DNA from: Euperipatoides rowelli
Taxonomy: Eukaryota > Onychophora > Udeonychophora > Euonychophora > Peripatopsidae
Length of the DNA: 10,963 bases
Strand: one strand, 5' to 3'
Assembly: GCA_003024985.2 (NCBI GenBank)
Contig: PXIH01S0005024.1
Made by a program: the position numbers and the translations under genes. Below the pieces are notes generated by a model that worked only from the letters and a program-made list of their open reading frames with translations, was not told the DNA's origin and made no database searches. Position 1 is the stretch's first letter. Every line of letters starts with the position of its first letter. Positions 1-7,954 of the stretch are shown piece after piece.

Positions 1-8
1 AGCTAGGG

Positions 9-111
9 AAAAAAATGTTCCTTAACTGCCCAAGCCAAGGCGCGAACCTGTAAACCTCAGCATATGCCTTTGGTTCATCAAGCTGAAGTGAATCCGCTCG
101 ACCATGGAACC
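9..111 (-). mobile_element. tRNA-derived SINE head or tRNA pseudogene (Leu/Ser-like)
   Basis: Read on the minus strand, this stretch has the order of a tRNA-type Pol III unit. A 7-nt acceptor-like GGTTCCA (105-111) is followed by an A box TGGTCGAGCGG (94-104), a weak anticodon-like arm around TTCAC/ATGAA, and a B box GGTTCGCGCC (39-48). Downstream is a T7 run (9-15) of the kind that ends Pol III transcripts. The A box plus GAGCGG D-loop and the long spacing before the B box resemble tRNAs with a long variable arm (Leu, Ser); a CAG triplet sits in the putative anticodon loop. The 3' acceptor strand does not pair with GGTTCCA and the D stem is incomplete, so this is not a working tRNA. A SINE head running past the left window edge and a tRNA pseudogene are both possible. 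Confidence 0.5.
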
Positions 112-1241
112 GAGACAAGGTTTAGTATATTTTACAGACCTCAGTAATAATTTATTCATTTGTAAGAGAAATTATATTCGTCCATGTGTTCATGTGGATA
201 ATAAATATTGCAGGCACAAGTTAACAGTGATAGAAATGATTTGTGAAAAATAAATATAGCTTCTAAATAAATTGAATAGTAACAGTATATGGTATATATG
301 AAATTTTCTAAGAGTGGAGTATAAACAATAAAAATGCTATAAAATTCTTAAAATTCGTGAAAGTTGGCGATAAACACTCACAATATCATTTAATAGATAT
401 AAGTAATGTACATTGTGTTTAGATTAAAGATTTTAGATGGATAATGGTTTCTCTCTCTGGGCATGGAAGTCTACAGAAAGAAAAGCCAGACTATCAAATG
501 ATTTATGAACAGTAGACCAGCTGTTTACAATAAGATTGGGAACAAAAACAAATCTAACTTTTATTTTTCTTAAATAATAATGTATAATCATGTGTCTTAA
601 GAATAATGGTAAAATAAAAAATATTAATAAACTGAATTTCATAAAAATGAACTGATAGAGAAACCATAGAATAAAAATAAAACAATGCTAATAAAATTTA
701 TTTCTTTACAATAATTACTGTATTTAATGAATTGTTTTGATATTATTTTAATACAAACAAACAATTACTTTTTTTAAAAAAAAAAACAGGAATACAATGT
801 ATTCCATGTCTTTATAAGTTTGATAAGAATTATAATTCAATGTTTCAAAATAAATAAAAATCTCATTATACCGTTATGCAATTTATATTTTTATTAAAAA
901 AAATATAGAGAGATGATTGCAATGATTAGCTTAAATTTTATGATAGTTTAAATAAGGCATTAAAGGTCAAACAAAGAAAGATCAAATTCAGAAGCAGTTC
1001 AATATCTATAATACAGTGGAAAGTAGTGAAATAAAAACTGTACAAGTACCAGATCCAATTGTTTCCACTCTTACCTCAGACAAATCTCACAATCATAAAC
1101 AATCTCATATTTCATTGCCAAAAAAAAGACTAGACTAATTCCTTGAAATAGCTCCATCTTGTGGACACTGGTAGCAGTACTGTTTTCAGAGGGAGGAGCT
1201 ACTGTTAAAGGATTAACTTAAAAAAAATATTTCTAAACAAC
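112..1241. other. AT-rich intergenic DNA, no gene seen
   Basis: I see no supported gene here. Stop codons are dense in all frames, and the one short open frame (minus strand, 433-642, 69 codons) is hydrophobic and has no recognisable motif. AATAAA-type strings are frequent but expected by chance at this base composition. The stretch 1148-1201 is slightly richer in GC and has TAGCTCC near its start and GGAGCTA at its end, a 7-bp inverted pair around CTTGTGGACACTGG. It could be a small repeat scrap, but there is not enough to name it. Confidence 0.6.
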
Positions 1242-1404
1242 TTTTTTTTTGGAGGGAAGGGTGGTATTTTTTTTTTTTTTTTGGTTACCAATTGGATTTT
1301 TTTTTTTTTTTTTTTGGCAATTTCCTTTGAAAATAAATTATTAAAAAATAATAAAAATCCATTTGTGTGACCTTTAAGAGAACATGAAAACTTGAAAAAA
1401 AAAA
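1242..1404. repeat. Cluster of poly-T and poly-A tracts
   Basis: Three T tracts of increasing length lie close together: 9 T (1242-1250), 16 T (1267-1282) and 19 T (1297-1315). Short GC-containing spacers separate them, and an A-rich run follows near 1395-1407. On the minus strand they read as poly-A, as retroposon tails do, but no SINE or LINE body can be recognised next to them. The open frame across this interval on the minus strand (85 codons) is mainly the lysine and phenylalanine reading of these tracts and is not a gene. Expansion by polymerase slippage explains the cluster adequately. Confidence 0.7.
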
Positions 1405-2379
1405 AAATTATCAAGAGTATAGCAATTGGGGGGTAATGATCTCCCTCTTTATTATGACTCATGATAAGACTTACCCCCTCTTCTCTATTGATTCAATAAA
1501 GATTAATTACTAGTATATGGTGGTATTAGATAAATTTATAACAATCCCTTCCTTCATGACATATGGAAATGAAATTATATTATTCCTAAAATTAATAAAT
1601 GAGGGAGTGGGGAGATGGGAGACTCAGTTTTATATTTGTCATTTATAAGTCTTTCTTTTCAAAACATTTTTAGAGCATGAAGAAAGAGGAAATATCTTTC
1701 AGAAAAAGATTCTTCAATAGAAGGTCTAATTTAATCCACTTATTTTTTTAAAAATTATGGTAATAATGTAAGCATTTCTATGTTTGATTGTAATCAATGG
1801 CTTTCAAACACAATCCTACTACAATGCTATAGTGTCACAAACTATACACTAGGATACAACTAACAAGTATACAACATGCATCAACCTCATCAGTCTTCAT
1901 ACATGCAAGTTATGGCAAATTTTACCGGATGGAAAGTGAACAATGGAAATTTGGCCATTTTCATAGCTCAAATCAAAATAGAAATAGTCAAAATTTATTT
2001 GTACCATTTTTTACCTCATAATCTAATCTTAAACGTTTTGTTTTTATTTATTTGAAACATTTATAGTAAATTCAATGGTATTCTAAAGATTATATAAATA
2101 CTATTTTATTTTAAAAGAAAATGAATTTTGTATTTTAGACGATCTACATATTATCTGCAATATGTTTTTAATTTAGACCAAAAAAATATATTTGCTTACT
2201 ATCTCCACCCTATCCTGAAATATTTTCTGAATTCAGTTGGAGAGCTAATTAATCACTAAAATTTCTATGCAGTACTTTTCAGATAAAATCTAGTTTTTGG
2301 ATCCAGTCTGCCCGTCTGTTGGTCAATGTTTTGGTCTAGAGAGTTTTGAGAAATTTGTCAGTCTACCCCTTCATCCCTA
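1405..2379. other. AT-rich intergenic DNA, no gene seen
   Basis: There is no open frame of note and no recognisable repeat family. The stretch from about 2290 to 2387 is less AT-rich and lies directly downstream, on the minus strand, of the tRNA-Cys-like head. It may be the body of that SINE, but no second copy is present in the window to show where the body ends. Confidence 0.55.
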
Positions 2380-2450
2380 CTTGTAAGGAGATTCAAACCC
2401 ATGAAGCCTATGTTTTGCAGTCAGCTTCTTGCTAACTGCACTATCGAGAT
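2380..2450 (-). mobile_element. tRNA-Cys-like SINE head
   Basis: The minus strand reads as a tRNA-shaped block. It has a 7-nt acceptor-like ATCTCGA (2444-2450), an A box TAGTGCAGTTAGC (2431-2443), an anticodon-loop-like CTGCAAA (2414-2420) with GCA in the anticodon position, and a B box GGTTTGAATCTC (2388-2399). The GACTGCA context and GCA triplet point to tRNA-Cys. The 3' acceptor strand does not complement ATCTCGA and the anticodon stem is poorly paired, so this is better called a SINE promoter head or tRNA relic than a functional tRNA. Its 5' end at 2450 lies 8 bp from the start of the transposon-like element at 2459. Confidence 0.5.
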
Positions 2451-2462
2451 ATTTACTCTATT

Positions 2463-2472
2463 GGTGTAGCTA
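2463..2472 (+). repeat. Left terminal inverted repeat
   Basis: GGTGTAGCTA, perfect inverse of 3128-3137. The first bases outside it (2459-2462) do not match the CAGA of the other end. Confidence 0.5.
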
Positions 2473-2512
2473 GATAATTTTATAATGAGGGGGGAGGGGG
2501 GGAGAAATTTCC

Positions 2513-2868
2513 ATATGTTGACCTCAATTTTCACGAGACGTTAAACCGGGCAGATTTAAGTATCATTTTAATCAATTGCGCATGTACAATCAAAATGGCT
2601 AGCAGCTTTATTTTTGGTCTTTAGAGTCCTAATCTTACCCTAACCCTGAACCCTAACTCCAACTACGTATTAAACTCACTTTTATCCAACCCGATGATGA
2701 TGAAGGGTTGAAATAATATTTTTTTGATCGATTTCGAGAAGTTTGATCTTATTTCCGGTTAATTTACTGTAATGACAAAAATATATGCGCAGATGTTAAA
2801 AACGCGGTAAAATGAATATAAAATCTGCGAGTTTTAACGTCTCCTCAATTTTCCAATTGACAACATAT
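2513..2868. repeat. Inner fold-back (imperfect long inverted repeat)
   Basis: The arm at 2513-2570 and the arm at 2808-2868 are inverted relatives. The inner 36 bp (2535-2570 against 2808-2843) agree at 29 positions by hand alignment, including an 11-bp block GAGACGTTAAA and a block CAGATTT. The outer ends share ATATGTTG (2513-2520 and the inverse of 2861-2868). GCGCAT occurs further in on both sides (about 2578 and 2787), which suggests the symmetry once reached deeper. About 240 bp lie between the arms. This may be an ancient nested element or an original part of the surrounding element. Confidence 0.55.
2636..2660 (+). repeat. Short degenerate telomere-like run
   Basis: Three near-consecutive CCCTAA-type units occur (CCCTAA, CCCTGAA, CCCTAA), the inverse of the animal telomere unit TTAGGG. 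The run lies in the loop of the inner fold-back. It is too short and impure to be a former chromosome end, so a transposon-internal motif or a simple repeat is more likely. Confidence 0.5.
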
Positions 2869-3127
2869 TATTGTATCTTAACTTTAGCTCCATATTAGTG
2901 TGTCAAATTATTCAATTACCCAAGTGATTATATTTAAAAATTCCCATCCTATACAAATATTTTTAATTAGGCTACATTTTTTTAAAAAAAAATACCAACA
3001 GTTTTTATTTCTCCTTCAAATTTGTTTATCCCAACTGCCAACTCAAAATTTTCAAACTTTTGGATGTCCAGCCAAAAATGGAGGAAATGAAGGGGGGAGG
3101 AGGAGCTTTCACTAACATCCACCCCAT

Positions 3128-3137
3128 TAGCTACACC
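3128..3137 (-). repeat. Right terminal inverted repeat
   Basis: TAGCTACACC, perfect inverse of 2463-2472. On the minus strand the end extends outward to CAGA (3138-3141), which gives a canonical CAG terminus. Confidence 0.5.
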
Positions 3138-3141
3138 TCTG

Positions 3142-3847
3142 ATTGACCTTTACACAACATATGTCATTCTTTATATTGGATTATCAGTACCATTAATTCT
3201 AACATCATTTTATCTTCATTTTCATTTTCCACCATCTATAAATAAATATAGAATATTACTAGTAGAGTGAATGATATGAGTAGTAAAAAACGTAAATTTA
3301 TTGGGTAATTATGAATGTTGAAATATTGTATGTTCTGTGAAAGAAACTTACACTAACATCAAACAGAATTTACATGCATTTTCAAAAGAAAAAAAAAATT
3401 CTGAATCATTTCAGTTGTAGAGTCTCAGATAAATGACCGAATCTTAGCACGGAGGATGTTACTCGGATTTGCATGGATGCCTTTAGGAAGCTTCAGATGT
3501 TTCAAAATGTTTCCCTTTACTCTTACAGAAGAATAAAATAATCCATTGCCACGTAATGGAAAGCATTTGAAACTCAATTGGATTTGCAATATATCAAATT
3601 CAGATAAACATCTTATATAGTATTCGAGAAATATATAATCTATGCACAAATTGTTTAAATGTAATTAAATATAAATAATTTCATTAAACAAAAATGATGA
3701 AGCAAATAAATTAATTAATGCTCTTTTTGTTCTTTTGATGAAATTTTCTCAATAATGAAATTAATCAGAAAAGCTAAAATTCATTTAAAGAAATAAAAAT
3801 GTTTCTAACTAATACTGTTTTTAAAAAATCATATGTTTTTGCTTTGA
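3142..3847. other. AT-rich intergenic DNA, no supported gene
   Basis: The only point of interest is a minus-strand open frame at 3425-3649 (74 codons). Its C-terminal part has a fairly balanced amino-acid composition, and the local base composition is less AT-rich than the surroundings. No clear splice acceptor lies upstream in the reading direction, I recognise no domain, and no neighbouring exon is visible. I do not call it a gene. Confidence 0.5.
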
Positions 3848-3863
3848 CTGTCTGTCTGTCTGT
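3848..3863 (+). repeat. (CTGT)n microsatellite
   Basis: Four uninterrupted CTGT units are visible. Shorter CTGT or TCTG strings recur near 5277-5287 and 5414-5421. Confidence 0.85.
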
Positions 3864-4599
3864 GCATAATATATTAACTCATGAATCATAGATATTAGAG
3901 CCTGCAAACGTTCTACATTAAGGTTATATCTATAAGCCTGGTGCCACCCAATACAATTTCTTGTTTGCATTGACATGTGTTTGCAAAACATGAGTAGAAA
4001 TTAAATCCACATCAATATCGTTTTGATACAACACATAATTAACCTTATGGTGCATTGTATATTTTTTTTATTTCCTGTAATCTGAAATTGGTGGCAGAAC
4101 CGGCACATTAAGTAAATAAAAAAAAAAGTTTAAGTATGGAAAAGAAAATGTGAATCATTTAATAACATAAATATATGCTTTATTTGCAATTTTTTTTATA
4201 ATTTTACCAACATCAAAACTTGGAAATTAATATTGCAATACAATTTGACAAACATAAACAAATATGGTGTTGTGAAATATGTAAAAATTGCAAGGAATTT
4301 ATTAGATTCTCATCCAAATTCCAACCTTTTTGCAAATATGAAAAATGAAAATATAAAGCTGTTCTACAAAACTGGAATCCTCAAATAAAACAAAATTAAA
4401 AAAAAAAACAATATGTATGGCTTAAAGCACAACTATATGACATGAAAATGCCTAACATTATCAGGCCTAATATAACTACATTTTATTTTCTTACTTTAAA
4501 TTAATAACTCTATATATATTATTAATGTTTTAATTAAATAAATATTATTTTGATTTACACTAATCAAATTCATTGTAAATATATTTTCATTACGTATTG
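3864..4599. other. AT-rich intergenic DNA with short inverted modules
   Basis: There is no gene. Related modules face each other: GCCTGGTGCCACCCAAT from 3936 and, inverted, ATTGGTGGCAGAACCGGC ending at 4104. They share TGCCACC and the flanking AAT. They could be the remains of one small element of roughly 170 bp or two insertions of the same repeat. The rest, to 4599, is A/T-rich with no structure beyond homopolymer runs. Confidence 0.45.
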
Positions 4600-5245
4600 A
4601 GTCTATCTATAAGCCCATTGTAGGTGTCGTCCCTACTTGCATCTGTTCATGGGCCCTGGTAAAGTAGGGCCCCTTATTCATTAGATCCCATAAGTTAGGC
4701 CTAATTTTGAACTCCTGGATTCAAAGCAGATAGCTTCATATTTTAAATCATGGCTTGGGAACATTTCAAATTTTGTTTTTATTCTTAAAAAACCTAGTTA
4801 TGACAAAAGGGAAATGGAAAGGCAAAAATGTGTCACATTTCATTAAGGTCAATGTGGCTCAAACAAAACTGGTATTAAATCTTTACAAGGTTGTCCTGAC
4901 ATTGTCCGTGTTGAAGACACATGTTGGGATTAGTACTGGTTTGTGTCCCAGCTGAGCCGGTTATGGGACAGTTTTTCCCCTGGCTTCTACCACCATGTCA
5001 AGGTTCTTTAAAACCATGTACGCCGGATCAGAAAAAGGAACCTGGTCTCTTTTAATTCTTTACATGGTACAGCTCTCAGTTTTAAAATATGCTCTATATA
5101 TTGCTTATATAGCAGAGTTGAATTTTCTTCGTGTATGGCATCTCCCATTGAAAACAATGTGTTTTAAAAAATTCAATTGCTTTCTCGCGTTACCGCAAGT
5201 TAATGCAAACAATAAATCATATAGTTTGGTACTGACCTAAGTCAA
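4600..5245. other. Higher-complexity island, unidentified (old repeat or decayed exon?)
   Basis: Base composition here is visibly more even than in the flanks. The stretch starts with TATCTATAAGCC (4604-4615), a 12-bp exact repeat of 3927-3938. It then holds a hairpin CCCTACTT (4631-4638) / AAGTAGGG (4662-4669) and two GGGCCC sites (4651-4656, 4667-4672). Two plus-strand open frames lie inside (4755-4955, 66 codons; 4995-5240, 81 codons). Neither has a recognisable domain, and their start codons have no support. An ancient transposable-element fragment is my preferred reading. Confidence 0.35.
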
Positions 5246-5908
5246 AGAAATTTTAGGAATTTAAATTATGATTTGTCTTTCTGTCTGTACATTTCCTTTT
5301 TATGTGTACATTATAATTTGTTATCCTTGGAAGTTAGAAGCACTTAAATTTTTGCATTAGGTCATTATTTCTAAAAGGGGTAAGACTGATATAAATTTCA
5401 ATTTTGGTTTTATTGTCTGTCTAAAATTCTTTAAACTAAAAATAAATGCAAATAAAATAATTTTCTAGTAACTCTTCCCTAATGTTTTTCTTTATTATTA
5501 TTATGATGTGTGTTATGAAGACAAAATGTAGCAGAATTTCATTACAATGCAAATATGTATATTTCATTAAATATATTTAAATTAGAACCATATAGGACAA
5601 ATTTGGGAAAGATAATTGGTATGCCTATAATTTAAATGATTAAAATCCAAAATTCTAGACTAAAGTAGATCAGCTCATACTTAAGTCAGACTTAAAATAC
5701 ATCTAAGACTTGAATTGAACTAAACTAAGATAAAGAGTACAGTAATGACATGATTCAGCTTTGGATTTTATGATTAAAGCAAACACTATCTTGGCTCTAT
5801 CTTAGGTTTTCATCTTTAACCACTACTAACTTAAAATACATGGTATTGCCTGGGCATCTTTTAAATAGAACATACCAAATGAAAAATGTCTGCATTAAAC
5901 TTAAGTTA
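5246..5908. other. AT-rich left flank of the satellite, no gene
   Basis: There is no open frame of note. Small structures are visible: a hairpin TTAAGT-CAG-ACTTAA at 5681-5695, and a 13-bp direct repeat ACTTAAAATACAT at 5690-5702 and 5829-5841. Strings related to CTAAG are frequent from 5640 to 5820 and vaguely echo the CTAAG motif in the satellite monomer, but no alignable monomer can be traced there. Confidence 0.5.
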
Positions 5909-6078
5909 TAAGAAAAACTGTCTGTGCCATTACCACAGTGGTGCGCCCATGTTTAATCATAGCCTATATTATCCACTAAGTCCTAGAGAGTAATTATGAA
6001 ATTTGGTTCAAATGGGTCCAAGGACTTAGGGTTGTACATAATGAAAATAATTATTGTGTTAATCCCAATGTCTAAGAA
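5909..6078 (+). repeat. Diverged left-edge monomer
   Basis: The first monomer starts with the standard TAAGAAAAACTGTCT. The next 28 bases up to the anchor then differ at more than half of positions from the array norm, and they include a hairpin ACCAC-A-GTGGT. The anchor half is normal apart from ACTAAGTCC in place of ACTGGTTCC and a lost G in TTATGAAATTT. Such decay is typical of array edges, which escape homogenisation. Confidence 0.8.
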
Positions 6079-7101
6079 AAATTGTCTAAGTATCGTCAGC
6101 AATGACGTATCCAAGTTTAATCATAGCCTATATTATCCACTGGTTCCTAGAGAGTAATTATGGAAATTTGGTTCAAATGGGTCCAAGGGTTTAGGGTTGT
6201 ATAGAATGAAAATAATTATTGTGTTAATCCTAACATCTAAAAAAATTGTCTAAGCATCGTTAGCAATGATGTATCCATGTTTAATCATAGCCTATATTAT
6301 CCACTGGTTCCTAGAGAGTAATTATGGAAATTTGCTTCAAATGGGTCCAAGGGTTTTAGCTTGTACAGAATGAAAATAATTATTGAGTTAATCCCAACGT
6401 CTAAGAAAAACTGTCTAAGCATCATCAGTAATGACATATCCATGCTTAATCATAGCCTATATTATTCCCTGGTTGCTAGAGAGTAATTCTGGAAATTTGT
6501 TTCAAATGGGTCCAAGGGTTTAGGGTTGTACAGAATGAAAATAATTGTTGTGTTAATCCCAACGTATAAGAAAACTGTCTAAGCATCATCAACAATGATG
6601 TATCCCTGTTTAATCATAGCCTATATTATCCCCTGGTTCCTAGAGAGTAATTATGGAAATTTGGTTCAAATGGGTCCAAGGGTTTAGGGTTGTACAGAAT
6701 GAAAACAATTATTGTGTTAATCCCAACGTCTAAGAAAAACTGTCTAAGCACCTTCAGCAATGACATATCCATGTTTAATCATAGCCTATATTATTCACTG
6801 GTTCCTATGGAGTAATTATGGAAATTTGGTTCAAATGGGTCCAAGGCTTTAGGGTTGTACAGAATAAAAATAATTATTGTATTAAACCCAACATCTAAGA
6901 AAACTGTCTAAGTATCATCAGCAATGATGTATCCATGTTTAATCATAGCCTTTACTATCCCCTGGTTCCTAGAGAGTAATTATGGAAATTTGGTTCAAAT
7001 GGGTCCAAGGGTTTAGGGTTGTACAGAATGAAAATAATTATTGTGTTAATCCCAACGTCTAAGAAAAACTGTCCAAGCGTCTTCAGCAATGACCTATCCA
7101 T

Positions 7102-7269
7102 GTTTAATCATAGCCTCTCTAGGAACCCACTGGTTCCTAGAGAGTAATTATGGAAATTTGGTTCAAATGGGTCCAAGAGTTTAGGGTTGTACAGAATGAA
7201 AATAATTATTGTGTTAATCCCATTGTCTAAGAAAAACTGTCTAAGCATCGTTAGCAATGATGTATCCAT
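7102..7269 (+). repeat. Monomer with internal perfect hairpin
   Basis: Where other monomers have TATATTATCC after AGCC, this one has a 13-base replacement. It makes CTCTCTAGGAACC (7115-7127), the exact inverse of GGTTCCTAGAGAG (7132-7144), with a 4-base loop CACT. The monomer is therefore 168 bp instead of 165. A copied-in inverse of the adjacent sequence is the simplest explanation. Confidence 0.9.
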
Positions 7270-7953
7270 GTTTAATCATAGCCTATATTATACACTGGTT
7301 CCTATAGAGTAATTATGGAAATTTGGTTCAAATGGGTCCAAGGGTTTAGGGATGTACAGAGTGAAAATAATTATTGTGTTAATCCAACGTCACAGAAAAA
7401 CTGTCTAAGCATCGTTAGCAATGATGTATCCATGTTTAATCATAGCCTATATTATCCACTGGTTCATAGAGAGTAATTATGGAAATTTGGTTCCAATGGG
7501 TCCAAGGGTTTAGGGTTGTACAGAATGAAAATAGTTATTGTGTTAATCATAATGTCTAAGAAAAACTGTCTAAGCATCATTAGAAATGATGTATCCATGT
7601 TTAATCATAGCCTATATTATACACTGGTTCCTAGAGAGTAATTATGGAAATTTGGTTCAAATGGGTCCAAGGGTTTAGGGTTGTACAGAATGAAAACAAT
7701 TATTGTGTTAATCCAACGTCTAAGAAAAACTGTCTAAGCATCATCAGCAATGATGTATCTATGTTTAATCATAGCCTATATTATCCACTGGTTCCTAGAG
7801 AGTAATTATGGAAATTTGGTTCAAATGGGTCCCAAGGGTTTAGGGTTGTACAGAATAAAAATAATTATTGTGTTAATCCCAACGTCTAAGAAAAAAAAAC
7901 TGTCTAAGCATCATCAGCAATGATGTATCCATGTTTAATCATAGCCTATATTA

Positions 7954-7954
7954 N
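7954..7954. other. Ambiguous base (N)
   Basis: A single undetermined base lies in the anchor region of the monomer at 7933, where neighbours have T. It marks a position the assembly could not resolve, so array length and copy order may not be fully reliable. Confidence 0.95.

Larger units (their letters stand above)
2459..3141. mobile_element. Non-autonomous DNA transposon, possibly hAT-like
   Basis: The two ends are inverted copies of each other. GGTGTAGCTA at 2463-2472 matches TAGCTACACC at 3128-3137 perfectly over 10 bp. Read inward on the minus strand, the right end begins CAGAGGTGTAGCTA, and CAG-starting ends of this style are known from hAT elements in invertebrates. The left end reads TATTGGTGTAGCTA, so its outer bases have decayed. 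hAT elements make 8-bp target duplications; the flanks ATTTACTC (2451-2458) and ATTGACCT (3142-3149) agree at 5 of 8 positions, which is suggestive only. G-rich subterminal runs occur on the plus strand at both ends (GGGGGGAGG near 2489 and 3092). No transposase frame is present, so it would have to be mobilised in trans. The superfamily assignment is an inference. Confidence 0.42.

Noticed and set aside
433-642. Minus-strand 69-codon open frame with a hydrophobic start
   Set aside because: The hydrophobicity follows from AT-rich codons; there is no signal-peptide cleavage context and no homologous feature.
1148-1201. Miniature inverted-repeat element with TAGCTCC/GGAGCTA ends
   Set aside because: The inverted pair is only 7 bp and no target duplication is visible, so chance is a fair explanation.
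1205-1462. Minus-strand 85-codon open frame
   Set aside because: It is largely the translation of poly-T/poly-A tracts into lysine and phenylalanine runs.
2380-2450. Functional tRNA-Cys gene
   Set aside because: The acceptor strands do not pair, the anticodon stem is poor, and the T stem has mismatches.
2636-2660. Former chromosome end (interstitial telomere)
   Set aside because: There are only about three impure units and they lie inside a mobile-element-like structure.
2900-3115. Plus-strand 71-codon open frame
   Set aside because: It lies inside the right part of the transposon-like element, is low-complexity, and has no relation to a transposase.
3425-3649. Minus-strand 74-codon open frame with balanced C-terminal composition
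   Set aside because: No recognisable domain, no splice signals framing it, and no neighbouring exon. A frame of this length is expected by chance in a window of this size.
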